DNA of 64,000 bases from Stenotrophomonas maltophilia (lineage in GTDB: Bacteria; Pseudomonadota; Gammaproteobacteria; Xanthomonadales; Xanthomonadaceae): NCBI RefSeq assembly GCF_006974125.1, contig NZ_CP037858.1, positions 3,596,001 through 3,660,000 of the forward strand, given 5' to 3'. Positions 53,794 through 63,130 of the stretch are shown in pieces (positions within the stretch are counted from its first letter, which is position 1; the number at the start of each line of letters is the position of its first letter). Below the pieces are notes generated by a model. It searched no databases, was not told the origin of the DNA, and was given only the letters and a program-made list of their open reading frames with translations. The translations under genes and the position numbers were made by a program.

Positions 53794-55188
53794 TTGGATA
53801 TGACCACGAACGAAAAATCAGCCCGCGCACTGCCGGTGCAGGACGCGCGGATCTACCCGCGCGGTGGGCTGGATGTGCTGTCGCGGGCCGAAGTGGCCCG
53901 CCTGCGCGATGCGTCTGCCGGCGGCATGCACGAGCTGCTGCGCCGCTGTGCGCTGGCCGTGCTGACCAGTGGCAGCGCCTCTGACGATCCGCGCGCGGCG
54001 CGCGATCTGTATCCCGATTTCGACATCCAGGTGGCGCAGCAGGATCGCGGCGTGCGCATCGACCTGGTCAACGCGCCGGCGATGGCCTTCGTCGATGGCG
54101 AGATCATCCGCGGCGTCGCCGAACTGCTGTTCGCGGTGGTGCGTGACCTGGCCTACATGGCCATCGAGATGGGCCCGGCCTACGCGGCCGAACTGGAGTC
54201 GTCCGAAGGCATCACCAATGCCGTGTTCGGCCTGCTGCGCAATGCGCGCATCCTCAATCCGGGCGACCCGAACCTGGTGGTCTGCTGGGGCGGCCACTCG
54301 ATTTCGCGCGACGAGTATCTGTACACCAAGCAGGTGGGCTATGAGCTGGGCCTGCGTGGTCTGGACATCTGCACCGGCTGCGGCCCGGGTGCGATGAAGG
54401 GCCCGATGAAGGGGGCCACCATCGCCCATGCCAAGCAGCGCAGGACGGTCACCCGTTACATCGGCCTGACCGAGCCGGGCATCATCGCCGCCGAGTCGCC
54501 GAACCCGATCGTCAACCACCTGGTGATCATGCCGGACATCGAGAAGCGCCTTGAGGCCTTCGTCCGCATCGGCCACGGCATCATCGTGTTCGCCGGTGGC
54601 GTCGGTACCGCCGAGGAAATCCTGTACCTGCTCGGCATCCTGCTGCGCGAGGAAAACAAGGACCTGCCGTTCCCGCTGATCCTGACCGGCCCGACGGTGG
54701 CGGCGCCGTACTTCGAGCAGATCGACCGCTTCATCCGCCTGACCCTGGGTGATGAAGCCGCCGAGCGCTACGAGATCATCATCGGCGACCCGGTTGCGGT
54801 GGCGAAGAAGATGGCCAATGGCATCAAGCGCGTGCGCGAGCACCGCCTGGCGCAGAAGGACTCGTTCTTCTTCAACTGGTCGATCGAGATTCCGTGGGAG
54901 TACCAGCAGCCGTTCGTGCCGACCCACGAAGCAATGGCCGCGCTGGACCTGCACCACGGGCGTGCGCCGCATGCGCTGGCGGCGGACCTGCGCCGCGCGT
55001 TCTCGGGCATCGTCGCCGGCAATGTGAAGGAAGACGGCATGCGTCGCATCGAGCAGTTCGGGCCGTTCCAGATCCATGGCGACCCGGACATGATGCAGGC
55101 CCTGGACGGGCTGCTGCGTGCCTTCGTCGAGCAGCGCCGGATGAAGATCTCCGGCGAGTACCAGCCCTGCTACCAGGTGCTGGCCTGA
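53794..55188 (+). CDS. ppnN: Pyrimidine/purine nucleotide 5'-monophosphate nucleosidase
   Basis: 464 residues. The central LOG-type domain has CWGGHSISRDEY, CTGCGPGAMKGPMKGA and the PGGxGTxxE-like GGVGTAEEILYLLG. N- and C-terminal extensions (ending SGEYQPCYQVLA) match PpnN/YgdH. It hydrolyses nucleoside monophosphates to base and ribose 5-phosphate and is regulated by (p)ppGpp in E. coli. An AAGGA site lies nine bases before TTG 53794, which is preferred over ATG 53800. Confidence 0.9.
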   Translation: MDMTTNEKSARALPVQDARIYPRGGLDVLSRAEVARLRDASAGGMHELLRRCALAVLTSGSASDDPRAARDLYPDFDIQVAQQDRGVRIDLVNAPAMAFVDGEIIRGVAELLFAVVRDLAYMAIEMGPAYAAELESSEGITNAVFGLLRNARILNPGDPNLVVCWGGHSISRDEYLYTKQVGYELGLRGLDICTGCGPGAMKGPMKGATIAHAKQRRTVTRYIGLTEPGIIAAESPNPIVNHLVIMPDIEKRLEAFVRIGHGIIVFAGGVGTAEEILYLLGILLREENKDLPFPLILTGPTVAAPYFEQIDRFIRLTLGDEAAERYEIIIGDPVAVAKKMANGIKRVREHRLAQKDSFFFNWSIEIPWEYQQPFVPTHEAMAALDLHHGRAPHALAADLRRAFSGIVAGNVKEDGMRRIEQFGPFQIHGDPDMMQALDGLLRAFVEQRRMKISGEYQPCYQVLA

Positions 55189-55195
55189 GCCCGCG

Positions 55196-55219
55196 CCGGC
55201 GCGATGGGGATCGCGCCGG
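55196..55219. terminator. Hairpin after ppnN
   Basis: CCGGCGCGAT, GGGG loop and ATCGCGCCGG form perfect ten-base arms eight bases after the ppnN stop. There is no T-run, so intrinsic termination is uncertain. Confidence 0.45.
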
Positions 55220-55349
55220 GACAGGTAGGGGAGGGCGGGTCGTCAAGGCGTTGACGCCCGTCGCCCCGGATTGACCGTTCATCCTGCCGCCGCTTGCCGG
55301 TGGCAGGACGATGGCCCATCGTGGCCATCAACACGCTGGGGAGCGTCCA

Positions 55350-55865
55350 ATGTCTTTGCGCCGGCAAAACGGCTTCACGCTGGTCGAGTTGATGATCACG
55401 CTGGTCATCCTGGTCATTCTGGCCAGCATCTCCTATCCCAGCTTCCGCACCGCGATGCGCTCCAATCGCCTGACCACCACCAACAACGAGGTGATCGGTC
55501 TGCTGTCGCTCGCCCGCAGCGAGGCCATCCGCAACCGCCACGGTGGCGGGGTCTGCGGCAGCAGCAACGGAACGTCCTGCGACGGCGAGTGGAGCAAGGG
55601 CATGCTGGCCTGGGGCGATGCCGATGGCGATGGCTCCATCAGTGGCAGCGAAAGCGTGCTGCGCTTCTCCAAGGGCAGCAGCAGCCTGGCGGTCGAGGCT
55701 CCCAGCCCAACCGTCATCACCTTCGATTCCCAGGGGCGCCGCCGCGCGTCCGCCGACCAGATCGTGAGCCTGGTGCCGCAAGGCTGCAAGGCGGGTGACC
55801 CCATGCGGACCCTGACCGTCCTGTTCTCGGGCCAGGTCCGCTCCACCGCAGGAACCTGCAAATGA
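55350..55865 (+). CDS. fimT: Type IV pilus minor pseudopilin FimT/GspH
   Basis: 171 residues. The prepilin peptidase site is QNG/FTLVELMITL with the +5 glutamate, and a hydrophobic helix follows. The rest matches the GspH/FimT fold with EVIGLLSLARSEAIRN. Minor pilins prime pilus assembly. A GGGGAG site precedes ATG 55350. It starts the minor-pilin operon and overlaps pilV by four bases. Confidence 0.88.
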   Translation: MSLRRQNGFTLVELMITLVILVILASISYPSFRTAMRSNRLTTTNNEVIGLLSLARSEAIRNRHGGGVCGSSNGTSCDGEWSKGMLAWGDADGDGSISGSESVLRFSKGSSSLAVEAPSPTVITFDSQGRRRASADQIVSLVPQGCKAGDPMRTLTVLFSGQVRSTAGTCK

Positions 55866-56362
55866 AACGTCATCGTTCCGGCATGGGCGGGCCTGCCCGC
55901 AGTCGTGGCTTCAGCCTGATCGAGGTGCTGATCGCGCTGCTGGTGCTGGCGTTCGGCCTGCTTGGCTTTGCGCTGCTGCAGACCATGAACGTGCGGTTCG
56001 TGCAGAGCGCCAGCCAGCGCACCCAGGCCACCAGCCTGGCCTACGACCTGATCGAGCTGATGCGCGTGCAGCGCAGCGAAACCCTCAACGGTGGCGAATA
56101 CACCAAGGCCTCGTTCACCGCCGGCTCGGTCACCGCACCTGCCGGCCCCTGCACCTGGCCCAACAGTGCCAACGTCACAGCCTCCAAGGCGAACGTGGCG
56201 CGCTGGCAATGCCAGGTCGTCAAGGTGCTGGGAGGCAAGGCCAGCGCCAACGTGACCGTCAACGATGGTCTGGTCACGGTGGGCATCGGCTGGGGAGACG
56301 AGCGATGGAACGCAGCCAATCCCGACAGCATCACCACGTTCACCCTGGTTACCCGTCTATGA
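55862..56362 (+). CDS. pilV: Type IV pilus minor pilin PilV
   Basis: 166 residues. The leader ends SRG/FSLIEVLIALLVLAFGLLG, the typical PilV class III signal and helix. SLAYDLIELMRVQRSE follows. It is part of the tip-priming complex with PilW, PilX and PilY1. It overlaps fimT and pilW by four bases at either end. Confidence 0.9.
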   Translation: MKRHRSGMGGPARSRGFSLIEVLIALLVLAFGLLGFALLQTMNVRFVQSASQRTQATSLAYDLIELMRVQRSETLNGGEYTKASFTAGSVTAPAGPCTWPNSANVTASKANVARWQCQVVKVLGGKASANVTVNDGLVTVGIGWGDERWNAANPDSITTFTLVTRL

Positions 56363-57528
56363 AGCGCGCGCCTTCCGCTGCCAGCCATGCGGCTGGCCTC
56401 TCGCTGGTTGAACTGCTGATCTCGCTGGTCATCGGCCTGGTGCTGATGCTGGGCGTGACCCAGATCTTCATGGCTTCGCGGGCGGCCTCGCAGCTGTCCG
56501 AAGGTGTCGCGCGCACCCAGGAAAACGCTCGATTCGCACTGGAGTTCCTCGAGCGCGACATCCGGATGGCCGGGCACATGGGCTGCGTGAACGACCAGGC
56601 GCATCTGGTGCGTGCCCAGGACAGTGTCAAGGTCAACATTGCCGGCGTGAAGTCGGGTGATGGCAGCCCGATGGACTTCTCGGTGCCGATCCAGGGTTAC
56701 GAGGCGCAGGGTACCGCGCCTGGCAACAAGCTGACCCTCGGCGCGAGCTGGGGGGCGGCCGGCAGCACGCCGTCGGCGATCACCAATCTGAAGCCCAAAC
56801 CGCTTGGTGGCAGTGACATCATCGTGATGCGCTACCTGGCGCCGGAAGGCTCGCCGGTGCTGTCCATCGGTTCCGGTACTTCGCCGGACATCACGATCGC
56901 CAGTGACGCGGCGGCCCGCCTGTCGGCCGGTGCCGTCACCACGCCCTCGGCGTTTGCCGTGGCCGATTGCAGCAAGGTGGACGTGTTCGCCGGAAAAATC
57001 GCCGGCAGCACGATCACGGCCAGCAAAGCCGATCTCTCGGCGTATTCGGCCAACAACGCGGTGACCATGGTCTATCGGGTGGAATCGATGGCGTACTACG
57101 TGGCCACCAATACCGCCGGCGAGCCCGCGCTGTACCGCGCGCGTGGCGCTGGCGACAACACCTTCGCCACCGGTGAGGAGCTGGTGGAAGGCATCGAGAG
57201 CCTGCAGTTCCTCTATGGCCAGGATACCGAGACGGCGATCAGCAGCGCCGCGCCGCCGACCGGGGTAATCGCCTTCCAGAAGACTGCCAGCGGGGTCAGC
57301 ACCGGTACCGATGCCGCCGCTGTCGCTGCGTGGCGGCGGGTTGGCATGGTGCAGTTCGGGCTGCTGGTGCGCAGCCCGCAGCGGGCCGCTGCGGAGCAGG
57401 CCAATACGGCGGTGGCCCAGCTGGGTGTGCTTGGCGTTGGCTTCAATCCGCCCACGACCTACGACGATCGCTACCGTGCCTCCTACGAGGTGTCCGTGGC
57501 GCTGCGCAACCGACTGTTCGGGAACTGA
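56359..57528 (+). CDS. pilW: Type IV pilus minor pilin PilW
   Basis: 389 residues. The leader ends AAG/LSLVELLISLVIGLVLMLG; leucine instead of phenylalanine at +1 is common in PilW. RTQENARFALEFLERDIRMAGHMGC and EGIESLQFLYGQD are conserved PilW blocks. ATG 56359 overlaps the pilV stop (ATGA). Confidence 0.9.
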   Translation: MKRAPSAASHAAGLSLVELLISLVIGLVLMLGVTQIFMASRAASQLSEGVARTQENARFALEFLERDIRMAGHMGCVNDQAHLVRAQDSVKVNIAGVKSGDGSPMDFSVPIQGYEAQGTAPGNKLTLGASWGAAGSTPSAITNLKPKPLGGSDIIVMRYLAPEGSPVLSIGSGTSPDITIASDAAARLSAGAVTTPSAFAVADCSKVDVFAGKIAGSTITASKADLSAYSANNAVTMVYRVESMAYYVATNTAGEPALYRARGAGDNTFATGEELVEGIESLQFLYGQDTETAISSAAPPTGVIAFQKTASGVSTGTDAAAVAAWRRVGMVQFGLLVRSPQRAAAEQANTAVAQLGVLGVGFNPPTTYDDRYRASYEVSVALRNRLFGN

Positions 57529-57531
57529 CCC

Positions 57532-58053
57532 ATGAAGCCCTCCGTCTCCCGTCGATTCCAGGGGCGCGCGCAGCAGCGCGGCGCGGTGCTGTACGTGGCC
57601 CTGATGCTGTTGATCCTGCTGTCGCTGATCGGCGTGGTCGGCATGCAGGTGGCCAGCATGCAGGAGCGCATGTCCTCCAACTACCGGGCCGCCAACGTGG
57701 CGTTCCAGGCCAGCGAACGAGCGGTACGTGATGCCGAGCGGTCGATCGAGGAGATTGACAACAATACCGGCGATGGCGGCGCGTTGAAGGCTGACGCCAT
57801 CAAGCGCATCTGCGACGACGGCTTCGATCCCACCCGCTGGGTGGGTGAGCAGAAGCTGTCGGCGGCGCCGGTGGTCAGCGTGCGCCGCATCGACGCCTGC
57901 ATCCAGGGCGAATCGACGCTGGGCATGGGCACGCCGGAAAGCGAAGAGCCCACCCGCGTCTACCAGATCACCGCGTTCGGCTCCGATCGCGATGCCGCCA
58001 CCAGCAACGAGGGTACCTCCTCGGCGGCTGTCGACACTGTTTTCAAGCTTTGA
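57532..58053 (+). CDS. pilX: Type IV pilus minor pilin PilX
   Basis: 173 residues. The leader ends QQRG/AVLYVALMLLILLSLIGV, with no glutamate at +5, as in many PilX proteins. MQERMSSNYRAANVAFQASERAVRDAE is the conserved helix. Three bases separate it from pilW. Confidence 0.9.
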   Translation: MKPSVSRRFQGRAQQRGAVLYVALMLLILLSLIGVVGMQVASMQERMSSNYRAANVAFQASERAVRDAERSIEEIDNNTGDGGALKADAIKRICDDGFDPTRWVGEQKLSAAPVVSVRRIDACIQGESTLGMGTPESEEPTRVYQITAFGSDRDAATSNEGTSSAAVDTVFKL

Positions 58054-58064
58054 GGAATCCGGTC

Positions 58065-61000
58065 ATGGCGACCCGAAAGATCAAGATCCTGGCCGGCTCC
58101 GGGCTGCTGCTGGCGGTGGCGGGTGGTACCTGGCTTGCGATGAACCTGTTCGCCGCGCAGGCGCAGGGAACGTTGTCACAGCACCCGATGAACCTGAAGG
58201 TCTCCGCGCCGCCGTCGTTCATCATGGCGGTGGATGATTCGGGTTCGATGACCTTCCAGACCCAGTTCCCGGGGCAGGATGGTACGGCGTGCTGGCACTA
58301 CGGAAGAAGGAGTTTCTTCCGATCGGCCGGGGTGCTCAATACGCCTGAAGACGTGCCCGTAACCTATGACCGGTGGGGAAATGCCATCCAGACTGGTGAG
58401 TGCAGTTACTTCTATGTGCTGCCCGGTGCACGGATCAACAGCTACAACGGCATCCCGGCGCTGGATGTCTTCGGGTTTGCCCGATCGGCGGCCTACAACC
58501 CGACCTACTACGACCCTGCCATCAAGTACGAGCCCTGGCTGCGGATCGTGAACGAAGAAGTGCAGTCGTATCCAGTGGCGAGTACGTCGGCCACCCTCAT
58601 CGATCCTCGTGAGACGGATACACTGGCGATCGCCAGCAGCTATCTGGGTACCTCGTCCTGGGACGTCCAGAGGATGCAGGAAGGGATGACGGTACCGGCC
58701 GGGCAGACCTACAGGACTGCAAGCAGGGCCAATGGTGGTTTTGGCAGCGAGAACGCCAATACGAGAGGCGCGATCTGGAACTCGGCGGGCTATGCGTCGC
58801 TGCGTTATGTGCCCGCTACGTTCTACATGCCATACACAAGTGAGGGCGACGCCTATCCGCAGTTGCCGGGCACTGCCAATGCGTATGCAGGTATCCAGCG
58901 AACCAAGGTCACCGGCGCCTGCGGTTCGGGATGTGACATGTGGAAGTACGTCATCGGCACCGGTGATGCTGCCGCATTGCAGAACTTCGCCAACTGGTAC
59001 TCGTACTACGGTAACCGCAACCGGGCGATGATCGCCGGCATGACGCGTGCATTGAATGTCAATGACATGTATGTCGGCTACTTCCGGATCAACGATTTCC
59101 AGGATTACAACAGCTCGACGGACTCCAACAAACGGCTTGCGATCCGGGACATGAGCGTGATCGGGCAGAAGTCCGCGCTCTACACCAGCATGATCGCGCT
59201 GACGGCCAGTGGTGGTACGCCGAATCGACATGCCGTCAACGCCGCGGGCCTGCAGTTCATGCGGACCGATGACAATGCCCCCATCAAGCTGTCCTGCCAG
59301 AAGAATGCGGTGATGCTGTTCACCGACGGCTACAGCAACAATGGCAACAACCTTTCGTCATCCCTGGCGCCTGCCCCGGGCAACGTGGACGGAGACATGG
59401 GGACTCCCTTCTCGGATGGCAATTCCAACACCATGGGTGATATTGCCGCGTACTACTACGTGAACCCGTTGCGAACCGATGATCGGATGCCCCGGGGACA
59501 GGTGCCGGTACCGGAGCAATGTGCGACCAGTACCGACAAGTCGCTGGACTGCAACAAGGACCTGCATATCAACTTCTACGGGATCACGCTGGGTGCGCGT
59601 GGCAATCTGTTCGACCCGAACAGGCAGCAGAACCCGTATACCGATTCGGCGGTCTACAGCAACTGGCCGAGTCGCCAGAACGACAATCCCAGTACCGTGG
59701 ATGACATCTGGCATGCCGCGACCAATACCCGCGGTGAGTACATCAACGCGCGTACTCCGGCAGACATCACCACGGCCATGCGCCGGGTGCTGTCGTCGGT
59801 CACCTCCGGGCCAGCGCCTTCGGGCAGCCAGGGCCTGACCGGCGCGCGTATCGGTACCGGATCGCTGGCGGTCACGCCCCAGTTCGAAGTGGCCAACGAG
59901 GAAACCGATTGGTTCAGCCGCCTGAAGGCATCCAAGCTCGCGGTCAACGACAAGACGCAGCAGACCGAGTACACGCAGGTATGGGAAGCGGCCGAGAAGC
60001 TGGGGGCGCAGCGTTCGCGCACCATCGTCGCCACCAAGGGCAATGCTGCGGTTGACTTCAGCAGCACCAACATCGCCTTCACCGACCTCTGCAACAAGGA
60101 CGAGAAGCAGTATCCGGGCATTGCGCGCTGTTCCGCGACCGAGGCTGAAAAGCTGGGCGGCGACATCGCCACGGCCATGGCTTATCTGCGCGGCGACGCA
60201 TCACGCGAAGTACGCAACTCGGGGGGCATCTATCGCACCCGTACCACCGTGCTGGGCGACATCGTCAATTCCAGTCCGGTGATCAGTTCGCCCCGCGACG
60301 ACTATGGCTACCAGCGCATCAGCACCGCGATGGCGACCTCGTATGCCACGTATCTGACCCGCAAGCGCAACAATGGCCGCTACATGGTCTATGTCGGTGC
60401 CAACGACGGCATGCTGCATGCCTTCGACGGTGGCATGAACGGCAACGGCGTAAGTGACAGTGCCGGTGGCAGCGAGACCTTCGCCTACGTTCCTGGCACG
60501 GCGCTGGGCCACATGGCCAACCTTCTGTACCCCTACGTGGCGGCCAACAAGTCCGACCAGCGCTTCCGTCATCGCTACTACGTGGATGGACCGATCGCGG
60601 TGGCGGACGCACAGATCGGTGGCAACTGGGCCACGGCGCTGGTGGGTACGGCGGGCGCCGGTGGGCGCTCGGTGTTCGCGCTGGATGTAACCACGCCGTC
60701 CAGCTTCGGCACCGGTAACCGCCTGTGGGAAATCAGTGACGTGGCGCCGGGGCTCGATAGCACCGTGAAGGCGAATATCGGTCATGTCCTTGGCAAGCCG
60801 GTGATCGTGCCGGTGAAGGAAGGGACCGGGGTGGCGTGGAAAGCGATCTTCGGCAACGGTTACAACAGCCTCAGCCGCAAGGCCGTGCTGTTCGTGGTCG
60901 ACCTGGGATCGGGCGCGGTGCGGATGATCACTGCTACCGAGGCCGCGGCAACCGCACCTGCCGGTGACAACGGCCTGGGCAACATCGTGGCCGTCGACCG

Positions 61001-61853
61001 TTGGCGCGCCGACAGCGCCGGTGGTACGGGGCGTGTACGTGGCCGCGACGGCCTCGCGGACACGATCTATGCGGCCGACCAGCGCGGCGCGCTGTGGAAG
61101 TTCGATCTGGAAAGCACGGCGACCTCGGTCACCACGCCGGTGTTCACCACGGCGCGCCAGACCAACAACAACAACCAGGTGTACCGCCAGCCGATTACCG
61201 GTGGCATGACCGCAGTGACCGGACCCGGTGGTGGCGTGATGCTGGTGCTGGGTACCGGCAGCTTCTCCTTCGACAATGACCCGCAGGATCTCACCGCGCA
61301 GTCGCTGTACGGTGTCAACGACACCAGCAAGGACCAGCCGGAGGCAACGATCGTGCCCGCCAATCTGCTGGCCTATACGGTGACCACCACCAACAAGTTG
61401 CGCACGGTCACGGCCACCCCCTTCTCCGGGGCGGCGCGCGGGTGGAGCATTGCATTGCCCGGCGCAGGTGAACGTTTTGTTGGTAATCCTGCAGTGGCGT
61501 CGGGAACGGTGTTCATGCCGACCTACATGCCCACCGCGGGTGGCCGTGGCTGTTCGACCGAGGGAAGCAACTGGCTGTTTGGCCTCAATCCGATCTCGGG
61601 TGTTGCATCGCTGGAGCAGGCACGGGTCGGGTCCATTACCGGCACGCCCTATGGAGCGGGCACGGCCGGCGTCAGTCTCGATACCGGCGGCACGGCACCG
61701 GTGAAGGACGTCAATGTCTCGGTGATGCCGCGCCTGGCAAAGGGTGCCGATCGAGGCGGACGCGCCTGCTGGATGGCGGTCAACGTGGCGGGTGCTCCGA
61801 CGATGTACGTACCTTATCCCTGCGGTCGCCAATCCTGGCGCCAGATCCAGTAA
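58065..61853 (+). CDS. pilY1: Type IV pilus tip protein PilY1
   Basis: About 1262 residues. An N-terminal hydrophobic signal precedes a von Willebrand A-like domain with the MIDAS start DDSGS (57-61). The C-terminal half is a PQQ-like beta-propeller (VYVGANDGMLHAFDGG, YYVDGPIAVADAQIGG, YAADQRGALWKFDL). The loop that binds calcium in Pseudomonas aeruginosa PilY1 is altered here to a run ending GRDGLAD. It sits at the pilus tip and acts in adhesion and surface sensing. GAGGAA precedes ATG 58065 by seven bases. Composition in the first third is less GC-rich. Confidence 0.9.
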   Translation: MATRKIKILAGSGLLLAVAGGTWLAMNLFAAQAQGTLSQHPMNLKVSAPPSFIMAVDDSGSMTFQTQFPGQDGTACWHYGRRSFFRSAGVLNTPEDVPVTYDRWGNAIQTGECSYFYVLPGARINSYNGIPALDVFGFARSAAYNPTYYDPAIKYEPWLRIVNEEVQSYPVASTSATLIDPRETDTLAIASSYLGTSSWDVQRMQEGMTVPAGQTYRTASRANGGFGSENANTRGAIWNSAGYASLRYVPATFYMPYTSEGDAYPQLPGTANAYAGIQRTKVTGACGSGCDMWKYVIGTGDAAALQNFANWYSYYGNRNRAMIAGMTRALNVNDMYVGYFRINDFQDYNSSTDSNKRLAIRDMSVIGQKSALYTSMIALTASGGTPNRHAVNAAGLQFMRTDDNAPIKLSCQKNAVMLFTDGYSNNGNNLSSSLAPAPGNVDGDMGTPFSDGNSNTMGDIAAYYYVNPLRTDDRMPRGQVPVPEQCATSTDKSLDCNKDLHINFYGITLGARGNLFDPNRQQNPYTDSAVYSNWPSRQNDNPSTVDDIWHAATNTRGEYINARTPADITTAMRRVLSSVTSGPAPSGSQGLTGARIGTGSLAVTPQFEVANEETDWFSRLKASKLAVNDKTQQTEYTQVWEAAEKLGAQRSRTIVATKGNAAVDFSSTNIAFTDLCNKDEKQYPGIARCSATEAEKLGGDIATAMAYLRGDASREVRNSGGIYRTRTTVLGDIVNSSPVISSPRDDYGYQRISTAMATSYATYLTRKRNNGRYMVYVGANDGMLHAFDGGMNGNGVSDSAGGSETFAYVPGTALGHMANLLYPYVAANKSDQRFRHRYYVDGPIAVADAQIGGNWATALVGTAGAGGRSVFALDVTTPSSFGTGNRLWEISDVAPGLDSTVKANIGHVLGKPVIVPVKEGTGVAWKAIFGNGYNSLSRKAVLFVVDLGSGAVRMITATEAAATAPAGDNGLGNIVAVDRWRADSAGGTGRVRGRDGLADTIYAADQRGALWKFDLESTATSVTTPVFTTARQTNNNNQVYRQPITGGMTAVTGPGGGVMLVLGTGSFSFDNDPQDLTAQSLYGVNDTSKDQPEATIVPANLLAYTVTTTNKLRTVTATPFSGAARGWSIALPGAGERFVGNPAVASGTVFMPTYMPTAGGRGCSTEGSNWLFGLNPISGVASLEQARVGSITGTPYGAGTAGVSLDTGGTAPVKDVNVSVMPRLAKGADRGGRACWMAVNVAGAPTMYVPYPCGRQSWRQIQ

Positions 61854-61866
61854 CGAAGACATTCCC

Positions 61867-62292
61867 ATGAGCCTGAACACTCTTTCCCGCACCCTGCGTC
61901 GTCCCGGCAAGCAGCACGGTTTCTCCCTCATCGAATTGATGATCGTAGTGATCGTGCTCGGCATCCTGGCCGCGATTGTCGTTCCGTCTTACCAGCAGTA
62001 CATCCGCCAGTCACACCGGGGCGTGGCCAAGGCGGACCTGGTGGAGTACGCGCAGCGCGCTGAGCGCTACTACTCGGTGAACAACACCTACTCGGGCTTC
62101 GCGCTGCCCAGCAAGGTGTCGCCGCGCGAGGGCGGGACCACACGCTACGCAGTCACGTTCGATGGCAAGGCGTCCTCGTTCACGCTGACGGCGACACCCC
62201 AGGGCAACCAGACCAAGGACAGCTGCGGGACGCTGAGCGTGGACCAGGCCAACCGCAAAACGGCCAGCGGCACGGTTTCCGATTGCTGGTAA
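61867..62292 (+). CDS. pilE: Type IV pilus minor pilin PilE
   Basis: 141 residues. The leader ends KQHG/FSLIELMIVVIVLGILAAIVVPSYQQYIRQSHR, the canonical pilin signal. AQRAERYYSVNNTYSGFALP and C-terminal cysteines (DSCGTL and SDCW) fit PilE-type minor pilins with a disulfide loop. It closes the operon, 13 bases after pilY1. Confidence 0.9.
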   Translation: MSLNTLSRTLRRPGKQHGFSLIELMIVVIVLGILAAIVVPSYQQYIRQSHRGVAKADLVEYAQRAERYYSVNNTYSGFALPSKVSPREGGTTRYAVTFDGKASSFTLTATPQGNQTKDSCGTLSVDQANRKTASGTVSDCW

Positions 62293-62300
62293 ATCAGGTG

Positions 62301-62329
62301 TTGATCTTCCTCTGAACGCCCAGTACAAT
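62301..62329 (+). promoter_or_regulatory. Promoter of tRNA-Asn
   Basis: TTGATC (62301-62306) and TACAAT (62324-62329) are separated by 17 bases. The tRNA begins 10 bases after the -10 box. This is the clearest sigma-70 promoter in the window. Confidence 0.85.
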
Positions 62330-62339
62330 GCGCCTCCCC

Positions 62340-62416
62340 GCCCGAATAGCTCAGCCGGTTAGAGCACTTGACTGTTAATCAGGGGGTCGTTGGTTCGAGT
62401 CCAACTTCGGGCGCCA
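62340..62416 (+). tRNA. tRNA-Asn (anticodon GTT)
   Basis: Acceptor stem GCCCGAA pairs with TTCGGGC; the anticodon loop CTGTTAA places GTT at 62374-62376. The T-loop is GGTTCGAGTCC, and CCA is encoded at 62414-62416. The cloverleaf is complete at 77 bases. Confidence 0.97.
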
Positions 62417-62426
62417 GATACTGCAG

Positions 62427-62457
62427 AAGCCGCGAGAAATCGCGGCTTTTGTCTTTT
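62427..62457 (+). terminator. Terminator of tRNA-Asn
   Basis: AAGCCGCG and CGCGGCTT arms around AGAAAT, followed by TTGTCTTTTT. Confidence 0.9.
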
Positions 62458-62464
62458 TGGTCTG

Positions 62465-63001
62465 TCAGCAGGGGAGGGTGCGGTCGACACGCTCGCTGCG
62501 GATGCGGCCGCCGTTGTTGATGACCAACCTGCCATGCAGCCGGTTTCCTGCGCAGATGCGTAGTGTCAGATTGGCGCCGGGACTGCGGCCATCAGGCTGG
62601 AAGAAGAGCAACGGCCGTCCACTGCTGGCCTGGGCGACGATCGCGATGTCGGTCCGGCCCTGGTGGTGGGTCAGGATGTCCTCGGCGGATGCCGGTGTCC
62701 CACGGTGCCTGCCGCTGCGATAGATGATCCACCCGGCGCTCCAGTCGCGGGAGCACTGCTCACCGTCGTCGCTGGCGCACAGCCCGATCAGTTCGCGGCG
62801 CTTCAGGGCCTCGCTTCGGGCGCTGGAAAGACTGGCATGCAGGGCTAGCTGCAGGGCGTCGGCGCGATGCCGCAACAGCAGCGGATGCAGGGCGGGCCAA
62901 CCCGCGGCCACCAGAACGGCAAGGACGGCGATCACCACCAGCATCTCGACCAGATGCATGCCGCGTGGCGCCGAACGATCGGGACGGGGGATGCGGTGCA
63001 T
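62465..63001 (-). CDS. GspH/FimT-type pseudopilin
   Basis: 178 residues. The leader ends [19 protein letters not shown], a prepilin-peptidase site with the +5 glutamate and an unusual +1 methionine. A GspH-like fold follows, with [21 protein letters not shown] and several cysteines. It is a second FimT/GspH homologue beside the minor-pilin operon but on the opposite strand and beyond tRNA-Asn, so it is separately expressed. It may serve the type IV pilus or a type II secretion system. Confidence 0.82.
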   Translation of the reverse strand: MHRIPRPDRSAPRGMHLVEMLVVIAVLAVLVAAGWPALHPLLLRHRADALQLALHASLSSARSEALKRRELIGLCASDDGEQCSRDWSAGWIIYRSGRHRGTPASAEDILTHHQGRTDIAIVAQASSGRPLLFFQPDGRSPGANLTLRICAGNRLHGRLVINNGGRIRSERVDRTLPC

Positions 63002-63130
63002 GGCTTCAAGCCTCGCGCCCCGGCGGCAGCGCCGCCATCAGGCACCGCCGCGCCGGCCTGCCCGGAAACCCCTCAGCCGGCCGTCACCCCTTGCCCCGTA
63101 TACTTGTCCTTCCCGGGAACTGGCAACACC

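Noticed and set aside
60201..61964. 587-codon minus-strand frame opposite pilY1
   Set aside because: Shadow of a GC-rich gene; the sequence is histidine/arginine-rich without motifs.
62340..62416. tRNA-Asn as an integration site
   Set aside because: No integrase, no repeated tRNA 3' end and no foreign-looking block follows it.
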